Source: Lachnospiraceae bacterium
Lineage (GTDB): Bacteria > Bacillota > Clostridia > Lachnospirales > Lachnospiraceae
DNA length: 11,949 bases
Assembly (NCBI GenBank): GCA_003488965.1
Contig: DNJW01000083.1
Span: 34,778 to 46,726 of the forward strand
Direction: 5' to 3'
The notes under the pieces are model-generated. The model saw nothing but the letters and a program-made list of their open reading frames with translations. It made no database searches and had not been told where the DNA came from. Made by a program: the position numbers and the translations under genes. Numbering within the stretch: the first letter of the stretch is position 1; each line of letters opens with the position of its first letter. This document shows, piece by piece, positions 1 to 7,276 of the stretch.

Positions 1-117
1 CGGTAATCGTGGAGCGAAAGCGCGTCTGTGTTGGAATATACAAGTTGCACAATGACAAGTGCAGAATCACTATGTTTCGCAATTACCTAATTAATGGTTA
101 TAGTATGAGGAGGAGAT

Positions 118-867
118 ATGTTTTCGTATAGTGATTATAAGGAAATTATAAGGATTATAAAGTCTACGGGTCGGCAGGCGGATTATGGCAGTGCTTTGCA
201 TAGGGATAAGTTTATTATTATGCGTCATGATGTGGAGTATAGTGTGGAGAGGGCGTATGCTTTGGCGAAGGTGGAATCCAGTATGGATTTTACTTCTACT
301 TTCTTTTTCCAGTGGACGAACAATTCTTATAATCTGCTGTCCAGAAAAAACAGGGATTTGATTTGCGATATGCATGAAAGAGGGCAGAATATAGGGCTTC
401 ATTTTGCCTTGAACGGGATGACGGACATGCAGGAGGTGCGCCGGCAGATTGTGAAGGAAATGCATATGCTCAGTGAGATGCTGGGGTTTGAAATATCGGA
501 GTTTTCCGTTCACCGCCCGTCTCCGGCTGTTTTGGCGGAGAATATCAAGCTGCCGGGAATTATCAATGCTTATCAGGATGAATTTTTTACTTATGCGGAA
601 GATGTGAAAGAGGATTCCCAGCTTGACGTAAAATATATGTCCGATGCCAATCATATCTGGAGGTATGGATATCCGGATGAGAAAAATATCTTGGGGCATG
701 ATAAGGTGCAGATATTGACGCATCCTTTTGCGTGGACGAAAAAGGGATATGATAATTATGGGAATTTTAAGAGTCTGGTAAAAGAAAAATATATAGAATT
801 AATTGACAGCATAGATAATGAGTGCAAGGATTTTGCCGAATATAGGGACAGCTTTTTGGAACATTAG
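118..867 (+). CDS. Polysaccharide deacetylase-like protein (RHDV/WbmS-like type)
   Basis: A 249-residue cytosolic-looking protein with no signal peptide or membrane segment. It has the layout of the deacetylase-like (CE4-fold) proteins found in polysaccharide clusters: RHDVE at residues 36-40 replaces the usual TFDD metal/base motif. It is followed by IGLHF (92-96), SVHRP (130-134), KYMSD (172-176) and THPFAW (201-206). The histidines H37, H95, H132 and H202 are plausible metal or catalytic ligands. The canonical HxxxH second motif is absent, so ordinary N-deacetylase activity is not assured; members of this group are mostly uncharacterised. The start at 118 is set by an AGGAGG at 108-113, four bases upstream. 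The next gene begins 68 bases after the stop. Expected role, by context, is trimming or modifying a sugar intermediate of the glycan. Family fold is fairly sure; substrate and activity are unknown. Confidence 0.75.
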   Translation: MFSYSDYKEIIRIIKSTGRQADYGSALHRDKFIIMRHDVEYSVERAYALAKVESSMDFTSTFFFQWTNNSYNLLSRKNRDLICDMHERGQNIGLHFALNGMTDMQEVRRQIVKEMHMLSEMLGFEISEFSVHRPSPAVLAENIKLPGIINAYQDEFFTYAEDVKEDSQLDVKYMSDANHIWRYGYPDEKNILGHDKVQILTHPFAWTKKGYDNYGNFKSLVKEKYIELIDSIDNECKDFAEYRDSFLEH

Positions 868-923
868 GACGGTCTGGGACGGGGAAAAGGACATCGGACG
901 CCGGAGTAATGGGAGAGGCGGAT

Positions 924-928
924 GGAGG
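924..928 (+). promoter_or_regulatory. Ribosome binding site fixing the start of the first amidotransferase
   Basis: GGAGG lies seven bases before the ATG at 936. It selects that start over the upstream in-frame ATG at 909, whose use would bury the catalytic cysteine ten residues inside the protein. Confidence 0.75.
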
Positions 929-935
929 CAGCGGT

Positions 936-2825
936 ATGTGCGGTATATGCGGTTTCGTATCGAAAAGGGATATTAATCGGATACAGTTGAAAGAAATGAA
1001 TGATACCATGTATCATAGAGGACCGGACGACAGCGGGGAAGAAATTTATGAACTGCCGGGAGGATACCGGGCAGGCTTTGCCCAGCGGAGGCTGGCTATT
1101 TTGGATTTGTCACAACTGGGGCACCAGCCCATGCATTCGGAAAACGGGCGGGTCACTGTGGTATTCAATGGGGAAATTTATAATTTTCAGGATATCAGAG
1201 AGGAACTTTCCGACTATTCTTTCCGCTCGAACTGCGATACGGAGGTAATCATTGCCGCCTATTTAAAATGGGGAATCCGCTGTGTGGAGCGTTTTGACGG
1301 TATGTATGCCATTGCCCTGTTGGACAGGGAAAGCAAAGAAGTATATCTGGTGCGCGACTGTATTGGCAAAAAGCCGCTGTATTACTGGCTGGATAAGGAT
1401 AATCTGGTGTTTGCATCGGAATTAAAACCGATTATGGCATGTCCGGGGTTTGAGAAAAGAATAAGAAAGGATGTGCTGCCGCGTTATCTTTATCAGCAGT
1501 ATATCAATGCACCGGAGACGATATTTGAAGATGTGTACAAATTGGAGCCGGGGGGGATTCTTGTTTTTTCAGGCGGGAAGGCGGAAACATATAAATATTG
1601 GGATATTAAAAAGATATATCAGGAACGGAAAGCAAATCCGGTAAAGGATTACGGGCAGGCGAAGGACGAACTGAAGGAGCTGTTGAAAAAAGCTACCGCA
1701 TACCGGATGATTTCTGATGTGCCGCTGGGAGCGTTTTTGAGCGGCGGGTATGATTCTTCCCTGATTACGGCCATTGCCCAGGAGCATTCGAAAGAACCGG
1801 TAAAAACTTTTTCTATCGGTTTTCATGAAGAAAAATATAATGAGGCGAAGTATGCCAGACAGGTGGCGGATTATCTCGGAACCGACCATACGGAGCTGTA
1901 TATTGATGAAAAACAGATGTTTGATTTGGTAGAAAGCATTCCCCGTTATTATGACGAGCCTTTTGCAGACAGCTCCCAGATTCCTTCCATGCTGGTATCC
2001 GCTTTGGCAAAGGAAAGGGTTACGGTAGTATTATCCGGCGACGGCGGAGATGAGTTTTATTGCGGCTATAATATTTATGAAAACGTGGCTCAGGCACAGA
2101 TGCTGGATATTCCTGGGGGAATTGTCCACGGTATCTGTCATTTGCCGCTGATACGGCAGACCGGCATTGGGGACAGACTGCCTTTCCGGGTAAGAGTGAT
2201 TGCACAGAACCGCAATAAAGAGACGAAAACCCAGTTCGGTGCCAGCAATTACATTGTCAGGGCGGGAAGGATGGTAAAAAGTGACGGATACAGGCTGCCT
2301 TGCCATTATGAAATAGAGAGCGGATACGGAGAGAATAAATGGCAGGCACGGCGGATGCTGCTGGATATGGATACGTATCTGCCGGGTGATATTTTGTGCA
2401 AAGTAGACCGGGCTTCTATGAAGTATTCTCTGGAAGCGCGCTGCCCTATTCTGGATAAGGATGTGATGGAGTATTCCTTCCGCATCCCTCATGAATATAA
2501 GTTCTGTAAGGGCGATAAAAAGCATATCTTAAAAGATATTGCCTATGATTATATTCCGAGAAAACTGCTGGATAGGCCTAAGGTAGGTTTTGGAGTGCCT
2601 TTGGATAAATGGCTCCGGGGACCGTTAAAGGAACAGCTGCTGGACTACAGCGAAAAAGGTTATCTGGAAAAGCAGGGGATTTTTGACGGGGAATATGTAT
2701 CAGGAATGATACGCGACTATATAAGAACCGGCGACGGAGGACCGGCTACAGGGGCAAATTATTCAAAGCTTTCCTGGTCCTTTTTTATCTTTGAGCAGTG
2801 GTATGAGTATTATTTCCGCGGGTAA
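936..2825 (+). CDS. Asparagine synthase-like glutamine amidotransferase (first copy)
   Basis: A 629-residue two-domain enzyme of the AsnB family. The N-terminal class II glutaminase domain begins MCGICGF, with Cys2 as nucleophile after removal of Met1. It also shows R51/R52 in QRRLAILDLS, the NGE loop (78-80) and D101. The C-terminal synthetase domain has the ATP pyrophosphatase loop SGGYDSS (269-275), LSGDGGDE (366-373), and later GDILCKVDRASM and RPKVGFGVPLDKWL. A longer frame opens at 909, but only the ATG at 936 places the catalytic Cys second, and GGAGG at 924-928 supports it. AsnB proteins make asparagine from aspartate, glutamine and ATP. In glycan clusters, relatives such as WbpS/WbtH-type proteins are thought to amidate uronic acids, which is the better guess here. 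One oddity is RDCIGKKPLYY at about 140-150, with Cys142 where the second copy has Arg. The family is certain; the acceptor substrate is not. Confidence 0.93.
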   Translation: MCGICGFVSKRDINRIQLKEMNDTMYHRGPDDSGEEIYELPGGYRAGFAQRRLAILDLSQLGHQPMHSENGRVTVVFNGEIYNFQDIREELSDYSFRSNCDTEVIIAAYLKWGIRCVERFDGMYAIALLDRESKEVYLVRDCIGKKPLYYWLDKDNLVFASELKPIMACPGFEKRIRKDVLPRYLYQQYINAPETIFEDVYKLEPGGILVFSGGKAETYKYWDIKKIYQERKANPVKDYGQAKDELKELLKKATAYRMISDVPLGAFLSGGYDSSLITAIAQEHSKEPVKTFSIGFHEEKYNEAKYARQVADYLGTDHTELYIDEKQMFDLVESIPRYYDEPFADSSQIPSMLVSALAKERVTVVLSGDGGDEFYCGYNIYENVAQAQMLDIPGGIVHGICHLPLIRQTGIGDRLPFRVRVIAQNRNKETKTQFGASNYIVRAGRMVKSDGYRLPCHYEIESGYGENKWQARRMLLDMDTYLPGDILCKVDRASMKYSLEARCPILDKDVMEYSFRIPHEYKFCKGDKKHILKDIAYDYIPRKLLDRPKVGFGVPLDKWLRGPLKEQLLDYSEKGYLEKQGIFDGEYVSGMIRDYIRTGDGGPATGANYSKLSWSFFIFEQWYEYYFRG

Positions 2826-2839
2826 AACTGCCGCGAGGG

Positions 2840-2873
2840 TCAAAGCCCCCGATGCCTGCAGAGGGAGCTTTGA
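2840..2873 (+). other. Stem-loop between first amidotransferase and GT4 gene
   Basis: TCAAAGC (2840-2846) pairs with GCTTTGA (2867-2873). After one C-A mismatch, CCC (2848-2850) pairs with GGG (2863-2865), leaving a 12-base loop. A smaller G+C stem, CGCGG/CCGCG (2817-2821 with 2831-2835), spans the preceding stop codon. No T-run follows, so this is not a standard terminator. It may stabilise or process the mRNA, or modulate read-through. Pairing is seen directly; function is inferred. Confidence 0.5.
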
Positions 2874-2914
2874 TTACCGGTAGCGAGATATATGGCTATG
2901 AAGGGATATTCCGT

Positions 2915-4030
2915 ATGAAAAAGAGACATATAGCTATGTTGATTAGTTCCCTGAATAAGGGCGGTTCGGAAAGGGTACTGGTGAATCTTGCCGAGTATTT
3001 TTATTCCAAGGGATATCGGGTAACGGTGGTTACTCAGTATAAAACGGAAAACGAGTATGAAATAAGCCACGGTATTAGGCGGATATTTTCAGAAATTACG
3101 GAAGAGGAAATAGGAAAAGGAAGAATTTCCAATTTCTTGAAACGTTTTTGCAAGCTTAGAAATATATGGAAGCAGGAAAAACCGGATTTGATTCTTTCTT
3201 TTATTGGAAAAAATAATATGATGGCGGTTATGACTTCCAGGTTTTTGCATATTCCTGTTGTGGTATCGGTAAGAGGGGAGCCGGCACAGGAGTATTATTC
3301 CCCGTTGCTTAAGACGTCCGCCAATCTTTTGTTTTGCCGGGCGGACGGCGTGGTGTTTCCGGTGGAAAAGAGCGCGGATTTTTTTAGCAGACCGGTAAGA
3401 AAAAAGGCAGTCTGCCTGAAAAATTCTTTGAACCCGGTCTTTCTCCGAAAACCCTATGAGGGAGAAAGAGAAAAGCGGATTGTAGCAGTAGGGCGTGTGG
3501 ATGCTAATAAAAACCATGAAATGATTATCCGGGCTTTTGAGGGTCTGGCGGAAAAATACCCTGATTACCAGCTTGTAATATATGGAGAAGGAGAACTGCG
3601 CCTGTCCCTGCTGGAAATGGCGGAAGAGATGGGATTAAAAGACAGGGTTCTTATGCCGGGCAGCATAGCGGATGTGGCAGATGCAATTTATAAGGCATCC
3701 ATTTTTGTTTTATCTTCTTATTCGGAAGGAATGCCCAATACTTTGATAGAGGCCATGGCGCTGGGAATTCCCTCTGTTTCAACGGACTGCCCTTGCGGGG
3801 GTCCGGCGGAACTGATTCGGAACGGAGAGAATGGATATCTGGTTGAACCGGGAGACTGGAAAAATTTGCAAGTTATCTTGCAAAAACTGATAGATGAACC
3901 GGAAACGGCAAAAAAAATGGGCAAAAAAGCTTCAAAAATTCAGGAAGAGCTAAATCCGGATGTAATAAATAAGATGTGGGAAGAATATTTCATGCAATTG
4001 ATGGAAGATAATGACAGGCGGCAAAGGTGA
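2915..4030 (+). CDS. Family 4 glycosyltransferase (GT-B fold)
   Basis: A 371-residue retaining glycosyltransferase expected to act on the cytosolic face of the membrane, moving a sugar from a nucleotide donor to the lipid-linked glycan. The N-terminal Rossmann half has the acceptor-side motif NKGGSERVL (14-22). The C-terminal half has VGRVDANKNHE (192-202), YGEGE (223-227) and the diagnostic EX7E motif in SEGMPNTLIEA (E271 and E279). CGGPAEL (294-300) is common in hexosamine-transferring members. An open frame extends to an ATG at 2852, but that codon sits in a hairpin loop without a ribosome site. The ATG at 2915 has AAGGG at 2901-2905 and gives the usual N-terminus, so it is preferred. It follows the first amidotransferase by 89 bases and precedes the SGNH gene by 12. 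Family is secure; donor and linkage cannot be read from sequence. Confidence 0.92.
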   Translation: MKKRHIAMLISSLNKGGSERVLVNLAEYFYSKGYRVTVVTQYKTENEYEISHGIRRIFSEITEEEIGKGRISNFLKRFCKLRNIWKQEKPDLILSFIGKNNMMAVMTSRFLHIPVVVSVRGEPAQEYYSPLLKTSANLLFCRADGVVFPVEKSADFFSRPVRKKAVCLKNSLNPVFLRKPYEGEREKRIVAVGRVDANKNHEMIIRAFEGLAEKYPDYQLVIYGEGELRLSLLEMAEEMGLKDRVLMPGSIADVADAIYKASIFVLSSYSEGMPNTLIEAMALGIPSVSTDCPCGGPAELIRNGENGYLVEPGDWKNLQVILQKLIDEPETAKKMGKKASKIQEELNPDVINKMWEEYFMQLMEDNDRRQR

Positions 4031-4042
4031 GAGGGAGATTTG

Positions 4043-5200
4043 ATGGCAGATGAGAAACCGCATACGCGGATTTCTCATCGCCTCTTCGCGATAAATCGCT
4101 CAGAAATGGAGAGGAAAATGACCCGTAGGCAGGCAGTGGAATCAATTATTTTCATAGTGTTGTTTTTGTATCTTCTGATGACGGTAACCTATATTATCAG
4201 GACGAATGGGGATGTTAAGGACAGGTTTACCGGATTCTACGCGGAAAAGGATGATACTATTGATGTGGCGATGATAGGATCCAGTCCGGTTTACCCTTAT
4301 TATGCCGCTCCCATGATGTGGGGGGAATATGGAATCCGGGCATACCCGATATCCACCAATCTGCAGCGGCCGGTAGCGGCGGTGGGGCTGCTGGAAGAAA
4401 TAAGAAAGACCCAGTCCCCTTCCCTTTATATATTTGAAATGAGAATGTATACCGCAAGGGAAATGGATTTGACAAATAATATGGCATATACCAGAGGCGT
4501 TACCGATAATATGAAATACTCATGGAACCGTATAAAAACCATTAATGCCATGGTGGATGATGTTTCCGAAAGATATACTTATTATTTTGATATTTTTAAA
4601 TACCATTCCAACTGGAAAACCATGGTACTGCCGGAGCAGCTTGCCTGCTTCCGCTACGAAAAACCGGATGACCAGAAGGGGTATGTGATGACGGATGAGG
4701 TGGGTCCTTGCGAGGAAGTGGATACCTCGGATATTACAGAACGGCTTCCGATGCCGGAATTTCAGGAAGAATGTTTAAGGAATCTTCTGGATTACCTGAA
4801 GGAAAATGAGCTTCAGGCATTGTTTATTCTTTCCCCTACCGTGATGGAGGAGGAGAAGCAGAAGATGTATAATTATATCAGCGATATCATAGAGGACAGC
4901 GGATATGCATTTGTAAATATGAATGATTATAATGAAGAAATAGGTCTGGATTTTTCGTCGGATTTCAGCGATTACGGCGGTCATGTGAATGCGGCGGGAG
5001 CGGAGAAGTGTACTGCATTTCTAAGCCGTTACATCGTAGAAAATTATGGAATTAAGGACAGAAGGGACGAAGCGGGAAGCGACAGCTGGGATGCAGCCTA
5101 TCGGCAGTGGCAGGAAGAACTTGGGGAAGCAAAAAAGACGATTGCAGAACGGATAGAGAAAAAGGATTTCGCGGATGCGCCGGTAGAGGCACCGGAATAA
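4043..5200 (+). CDS. Membrane-anchored SGNH/GDSL hydrolase-like protein
   Basis: A 385-residue protein with a basic, charged N-terminal tail of about 33 residues, one hydrophobic segment (about 34-53), then a large domain probably outside the cell. The domain begins DVAMIGSSPVYPYY, with Ser80 or Ser81 in the position of the SGNH nucleophile. It ends with a DYGGHVNAAGAEK segment (310-322) resembling the catalytic Asp/His block, although spacing is D-x-x-x-H rather than the usual D-x-x-H. Relatives in glycan loci (DltD- or AlgX-like in layout) take part in O-acylation or deacylation, often beside an MBOAT transporter; none is in this window. The residues after about 340 are highly charged and probably helical. 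Start is uncertain: GAGGGAG at 4031-4037 supports ATG 4043 (TTG at 4040 directly precedes it), but a long palindrome lies in codons 3-13, and ATG 4118 (after GGAGAGG at 4108-4114) still keeps the membrane segment. Fold assignment is moderate. Confidence 0.75.
   Translation: MADEKPHTRISHRLFAINRSEMERKMTRRQAVESIIFIVLFLYLLMTVTYIIRTNGDVKDRFTGFYAEKDDTIDVAMIGSSPVYPYYAAPMMWGEYGIRAYPISTNLQRPVAAVGLLEEIRKTQSPSLYIFEMRMYTAREMDLTNNMAYTRGVTDNMKYSWNRIKTINAMVDDVSERYTYYFDIFKYHSNWKTMVLPEQLACFRYEKPDDQKGYVMTDEVGPCEEVDTSDITERLPMPEFQEECLRNLLDYLKENELQALFILSPTVMEEEKQKMYNYISDIIEDSGYAFVNMNDYNEEIGLDFSSDFSDYGGHVNAAGAEKCTAFLSRYIVENYGIKDRRDEAGSDSWDAAYRQWQEELGEAKKTIAERIEKKDFADAPVEAPE
4049..4079 (+). repeat. Long imperfect palindrome at the 5' end of the SGNH gene
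   Basis: GATGAGAAACCGC (4049-4061) pairs with GCGGATTTCTCATC (4066-4079), giving a 13-pair stem with one bulged base and a four-base loop. It is followed by a second small self-complementary stretch (TCGC...GCGA, about 4077-4090). It resembles a short interspersed palindromic repeat that has landed at the gene junction. It either encodes a non-essential tail or lies in the leader if translation begins at 4118. Confidence 0.55.
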
Positions 5201-5207
5201 ATGAACG

Positions 5208-5347
5208 GATGCAGAACTGGAAGAGCAGATGCGGAACTGGGAAACAGCATCTGCACGGACAGTGCCCCAGAACAAGGACTGGCCAGGTATTATGGACAGG
5301 AGTTGTTCTGCCGTAGAAGGGTACTGGAAGAGCAGATGCGGAACTGG
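5208..5347 (+). repeat. 25-base direct repeat with nested inverted repeats
   Basis: The 161-base junction before the second amidotransferase contains two identical 25-base copies, at 5216-5240 and 5323-5347, starting 107 bases apart. A shorter core, GATGCGGAACTGG, occurs at 5228-5240 and 5335-5347, and with one change at 5208-5220. Two 8-base inverted repeats lie between: GCAGATGC (5225-5232) with GCATCTGC (5247-5254), and CAGAACAA (5268-5275) with TTGTTCTG (5303-5310). No convincing gene fills the gap; the frames that cross it lack family features. It could be a duplication scar, a recombination site or a structured leader for the downstream gene. Confidence 0.7.
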
Positions 5348-5361
5348 AATAGGAGAAGCAT

Positions 5362-7248
5362 ATGTGCGGTATTGCGGGATTTTGTAACCTGAAAGGTGAC
5401 TGGAAAGAAAATATCGGAAAGATGAATTGCAGGATGAATCATAGAGGACCTGACGGGGAAGGGGCTTTTGTGTCGGAAGACGGACATGTGGTGCTGGGGC
5501 ATAAGCGTCTTTCTATCGTGGACTTGTCATCCAACGGTGCACAGCCTATGGAATCTCACAGCGGACGATATGCCATTGCTTACAACGGCGAGATTTATAA
5601 TTATAGGAAAATTGCAAAAAAGCTGACGGAAGAGAAGAAAGTAAGTGCATTCCGGGGTACCTCCGATACAGAAGTGCTGTTGGAGGCAATGGAAGCTTAC
5701 GGCGTAAACGGAGCCATTGCTTTATGCAAGGGTATGTTTGCCATTGCTTTATATGATAAAAAAGAACGGGAACTGTTTTTGCTGAGGGATAGAGTGGGAG
5801 AAAAACCGCTCTATTATGGTTTTAGCGGAGAGACTTTTGTGTTTGCATCGGAAATCGGTTCCATTGCGTCGATAGACGGATTCCATAATGCAATCAATAC
5901 GGATATTTTGGATATTTATTTTACCCATGGATATATTCCTGCCCCATACTCTATTTATCAGGATATTTATAAGCTGGAACCCGGAACTATGCTGAGAATA
6001 AAATTTCCATATAGAAAAGAGGATATTTCTATTACTTCCTTCTGGTCTATGAGGGATGCGGCAAAAAAAGGGCAGGAAAATCTGTTTAAGGGCAGCGGGG
6101 AAGAAGCGGCGGAGGAACTGGAGCGGCTTTTAAAGGAATCCATTAAAGAGCAGATGGTGGCGGATGTGCCGGTAGGAGCCTTTCTGTCGGCGGGAATTGA
6201 CAGCAGTACTATCGTTGCCCTGATGCAGTCTCTGAACAGCCAAAAAGTAAGAAGCTTTACGATAGGAATGACCGAGGCGGGATATAACGAAGCGGAAGCC
6301 GCAAAAGAAATTGCCGCCCATCTGGGAACGGAGCATACGGAGCTGTATATCACGGAAGCAGATGCGGTGGCGGTGATTCCCAAGCTGGCTTATATGTTCG
6401 GCGAACCCTTTGCAGATTCTTCCCAGATTCCTACTTATCTGGTGAGCAAAATGACGAGGGAACATGTGACGGTATCTCTTTCCGGCGACGGAGGGGATGA
6501 ACTGTTCTGCGGCTATACCTCTTATGAGTCGGTGAGCAGGATATGGAATAAAATGAAAGGAATCCCTTATTTTATCAGAAAACCCTGCAGCAGTCTGGTG
6601 CTTCACAGCCCATTGGCAAAGAATCCTATCTATAGGACAAAGGGAACTCTGCTTGGAGCAAAGGGACCGGGAAGGCTTTATGAGATATCCTACGAAACGG
6701 ATCCGCTGACAAAAAAAATCAGCAGAAATTCAGTTTTTTGTCCTTATAAATACAATGAATTTGAAGAAGGATATCTGGAGGAAGTTAATCATAACGTGAT
6801 GCTGATGGATATGCTGATGTATCATCCGGACGATATTCTTGTAAAGGTGGACAGGGCGGCAATGGCGGTTTCGCTGGAAACACGGGTGCCTATGCTGGAC
6901 AAGGATGTGGTGGAATTCGCGTGGTCCCTTCCCATAGAGTATAAAAGAGAGGGGAAAACAGGGAAGAAGGTACTTCGGGACGTGCTTTACCGGTATGTGC
7001 CGAAGGAAATGATGGAACGGCCCAAGAAGGGATTCAGTATTCCGATTGACAAATGGCTGTTAAAGCCGGAATTAAGAGACTGGGCGGAAGGGCTGATTGA
7101 AAAAAAGGCCTTAAGACGGCAAGGGATGCTGGATGAGAATGTAGTATGGAAGATATGGGATGATTTTACCCGGAAAGGAATATGGCGGATACAGATATGG
7201 TTTATACTGATGTTCCAGGAGTGGCTGAGAGAAAATAAGCTGTTTTAA
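5362..7248 (+). CDS. Asparagine synthase-like glutamine amidotransferase (second copy)
   Basis: A 628-residue AsnB-family enzyme, homologous to but clearly diverged from the first copy. The glutaminase domain starts MCGIAGF (nucleophile Cys2) with R49, NGE (75-77) and D102. The synthetase domain has SAGIDSS (276-282), LSGDGGDE (373-380), HPDDILVKVDRAAM and RPKKGFSIPIDKWL. The ATP loop therefore carries Ala where the canonical SGGxDSS has Gly, a small change that is probably tolerated. The RDRVGEKPLYY segment is intact, unlike the first copy. The ATG at 5362 is fixed by the catalytic Cys and by AGGAG at 5351-5355. Context again suggests amidation of a sugar carboxylate or of an amino-acid substituent, using glutamine and ATP in the cytosol. 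Two non-identical copies in one locus suggest two acceptors or two sites. True asparagine synthesis remains possible. Confidence 0.93.
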   Translation: MCGIAGFCNLKGDWKENIGKMNCRMNHRGPDGEGAFVSEDGHVVLGHKRLSIVDLSSNGAQPMESHSGRYAIAYNGEIYNYRKIAKKLTEEKKVSAFRGTSDTEVLLEAMEAYGVNGAIALCKGMFAIALYDKKERELFLLRDRVGEKPLYYGFSGETFVFASEIGSIASIDGFHNAINTDILDIYFTHGYIPAPYSIYQDIYKLEPGTMLRIKFPYRKEDISITSFWSMRDAAKKGQENLFKGSGEEAAEELERLLKESIKEQMVADVPVGAFLSAGIDSSTIVALMQSLNSQKVRSFTIGMTEAGYNEAEAAKEIAAHLGTEHTELYITEADAVAVIPKLAYMFGEPFADSSQIPTYLVSKMTREHVTVSLSGDGGDELFCGYTSYESVSRIWNKMKGIPYFIRKPCSSLVLHSPLAKNPIYRTKGTLLGAKGPGRLYEISYETDPLTKKISRNSVFCPYKYNEFEEGYLEEVNHNVMLMDMLMYHPDDILVKVDRAAMAVSLETRVPMLDKDVVEFAWSLPIEYKREGKTGKKVLRDVLYRYVPKEMMERPKKGFSIPIDKWLLKPELRDWAEGLIEKKALRRQGMLDENVVWKIWDDFTRKGIWRIQIWFILMFQEWLRENKLF

Positions 7249-7266
7249 GCTGCAAAGCAGCAATAT

Positions 7267-7271
7267 GGAGG
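7267..7271 (+). promoter_or_regulatory. Ribosome binding site fixing the GT11 start
   Basis: GGAGG lies five bases before the ATG at 7277. The earlier in-frame ATG at 7265 overlaps this site and has no ribosome site of its own. Confidence 0.7.
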
Positions 7272-7276
7272 CTGGG

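Noticed and set aside
76..104. A promoter-like pair, TTCGCA (76-81) and TATAGT (99-104), with a 17-base spacer.
   Set aside because: Transcription from it would begin at about 110-112, inside the ribosome binding site of the gene at 118, so it could not make a properly translated message.
1..140. A frame open from base 3 to a stop at 138-140 that might be the C-terminus of an upstream gene.
   Set aside because: The 45 translated residues show no recognisable family feature and would overlap the well-supported start at 118. A second frame also stays open to about base 55. Nothing distinguishes either from chance.
2031..2525. Minus-strand open frames of up to 210 codons opposite the enzymes, here the 164-codon one opposite the first amidotransferase.
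   Set aside because: They lie fully antisense to genes with clear catalytic motifs and show no family features or ribosome sites of their own.
5208..5347. The repeats considered as a CRISPR array.
   Set aside because: There are only two exact copies with an 82-base gap, the partial third is directly adjacent, and no cas gene is near.
5201..5392. A short open frame starting directly after the SGNH stop.
   Set aside because: It runs through the direct repeat and into the second amidotransferase start, has no ribosome site and its composition follows the repeat rather than a protein.
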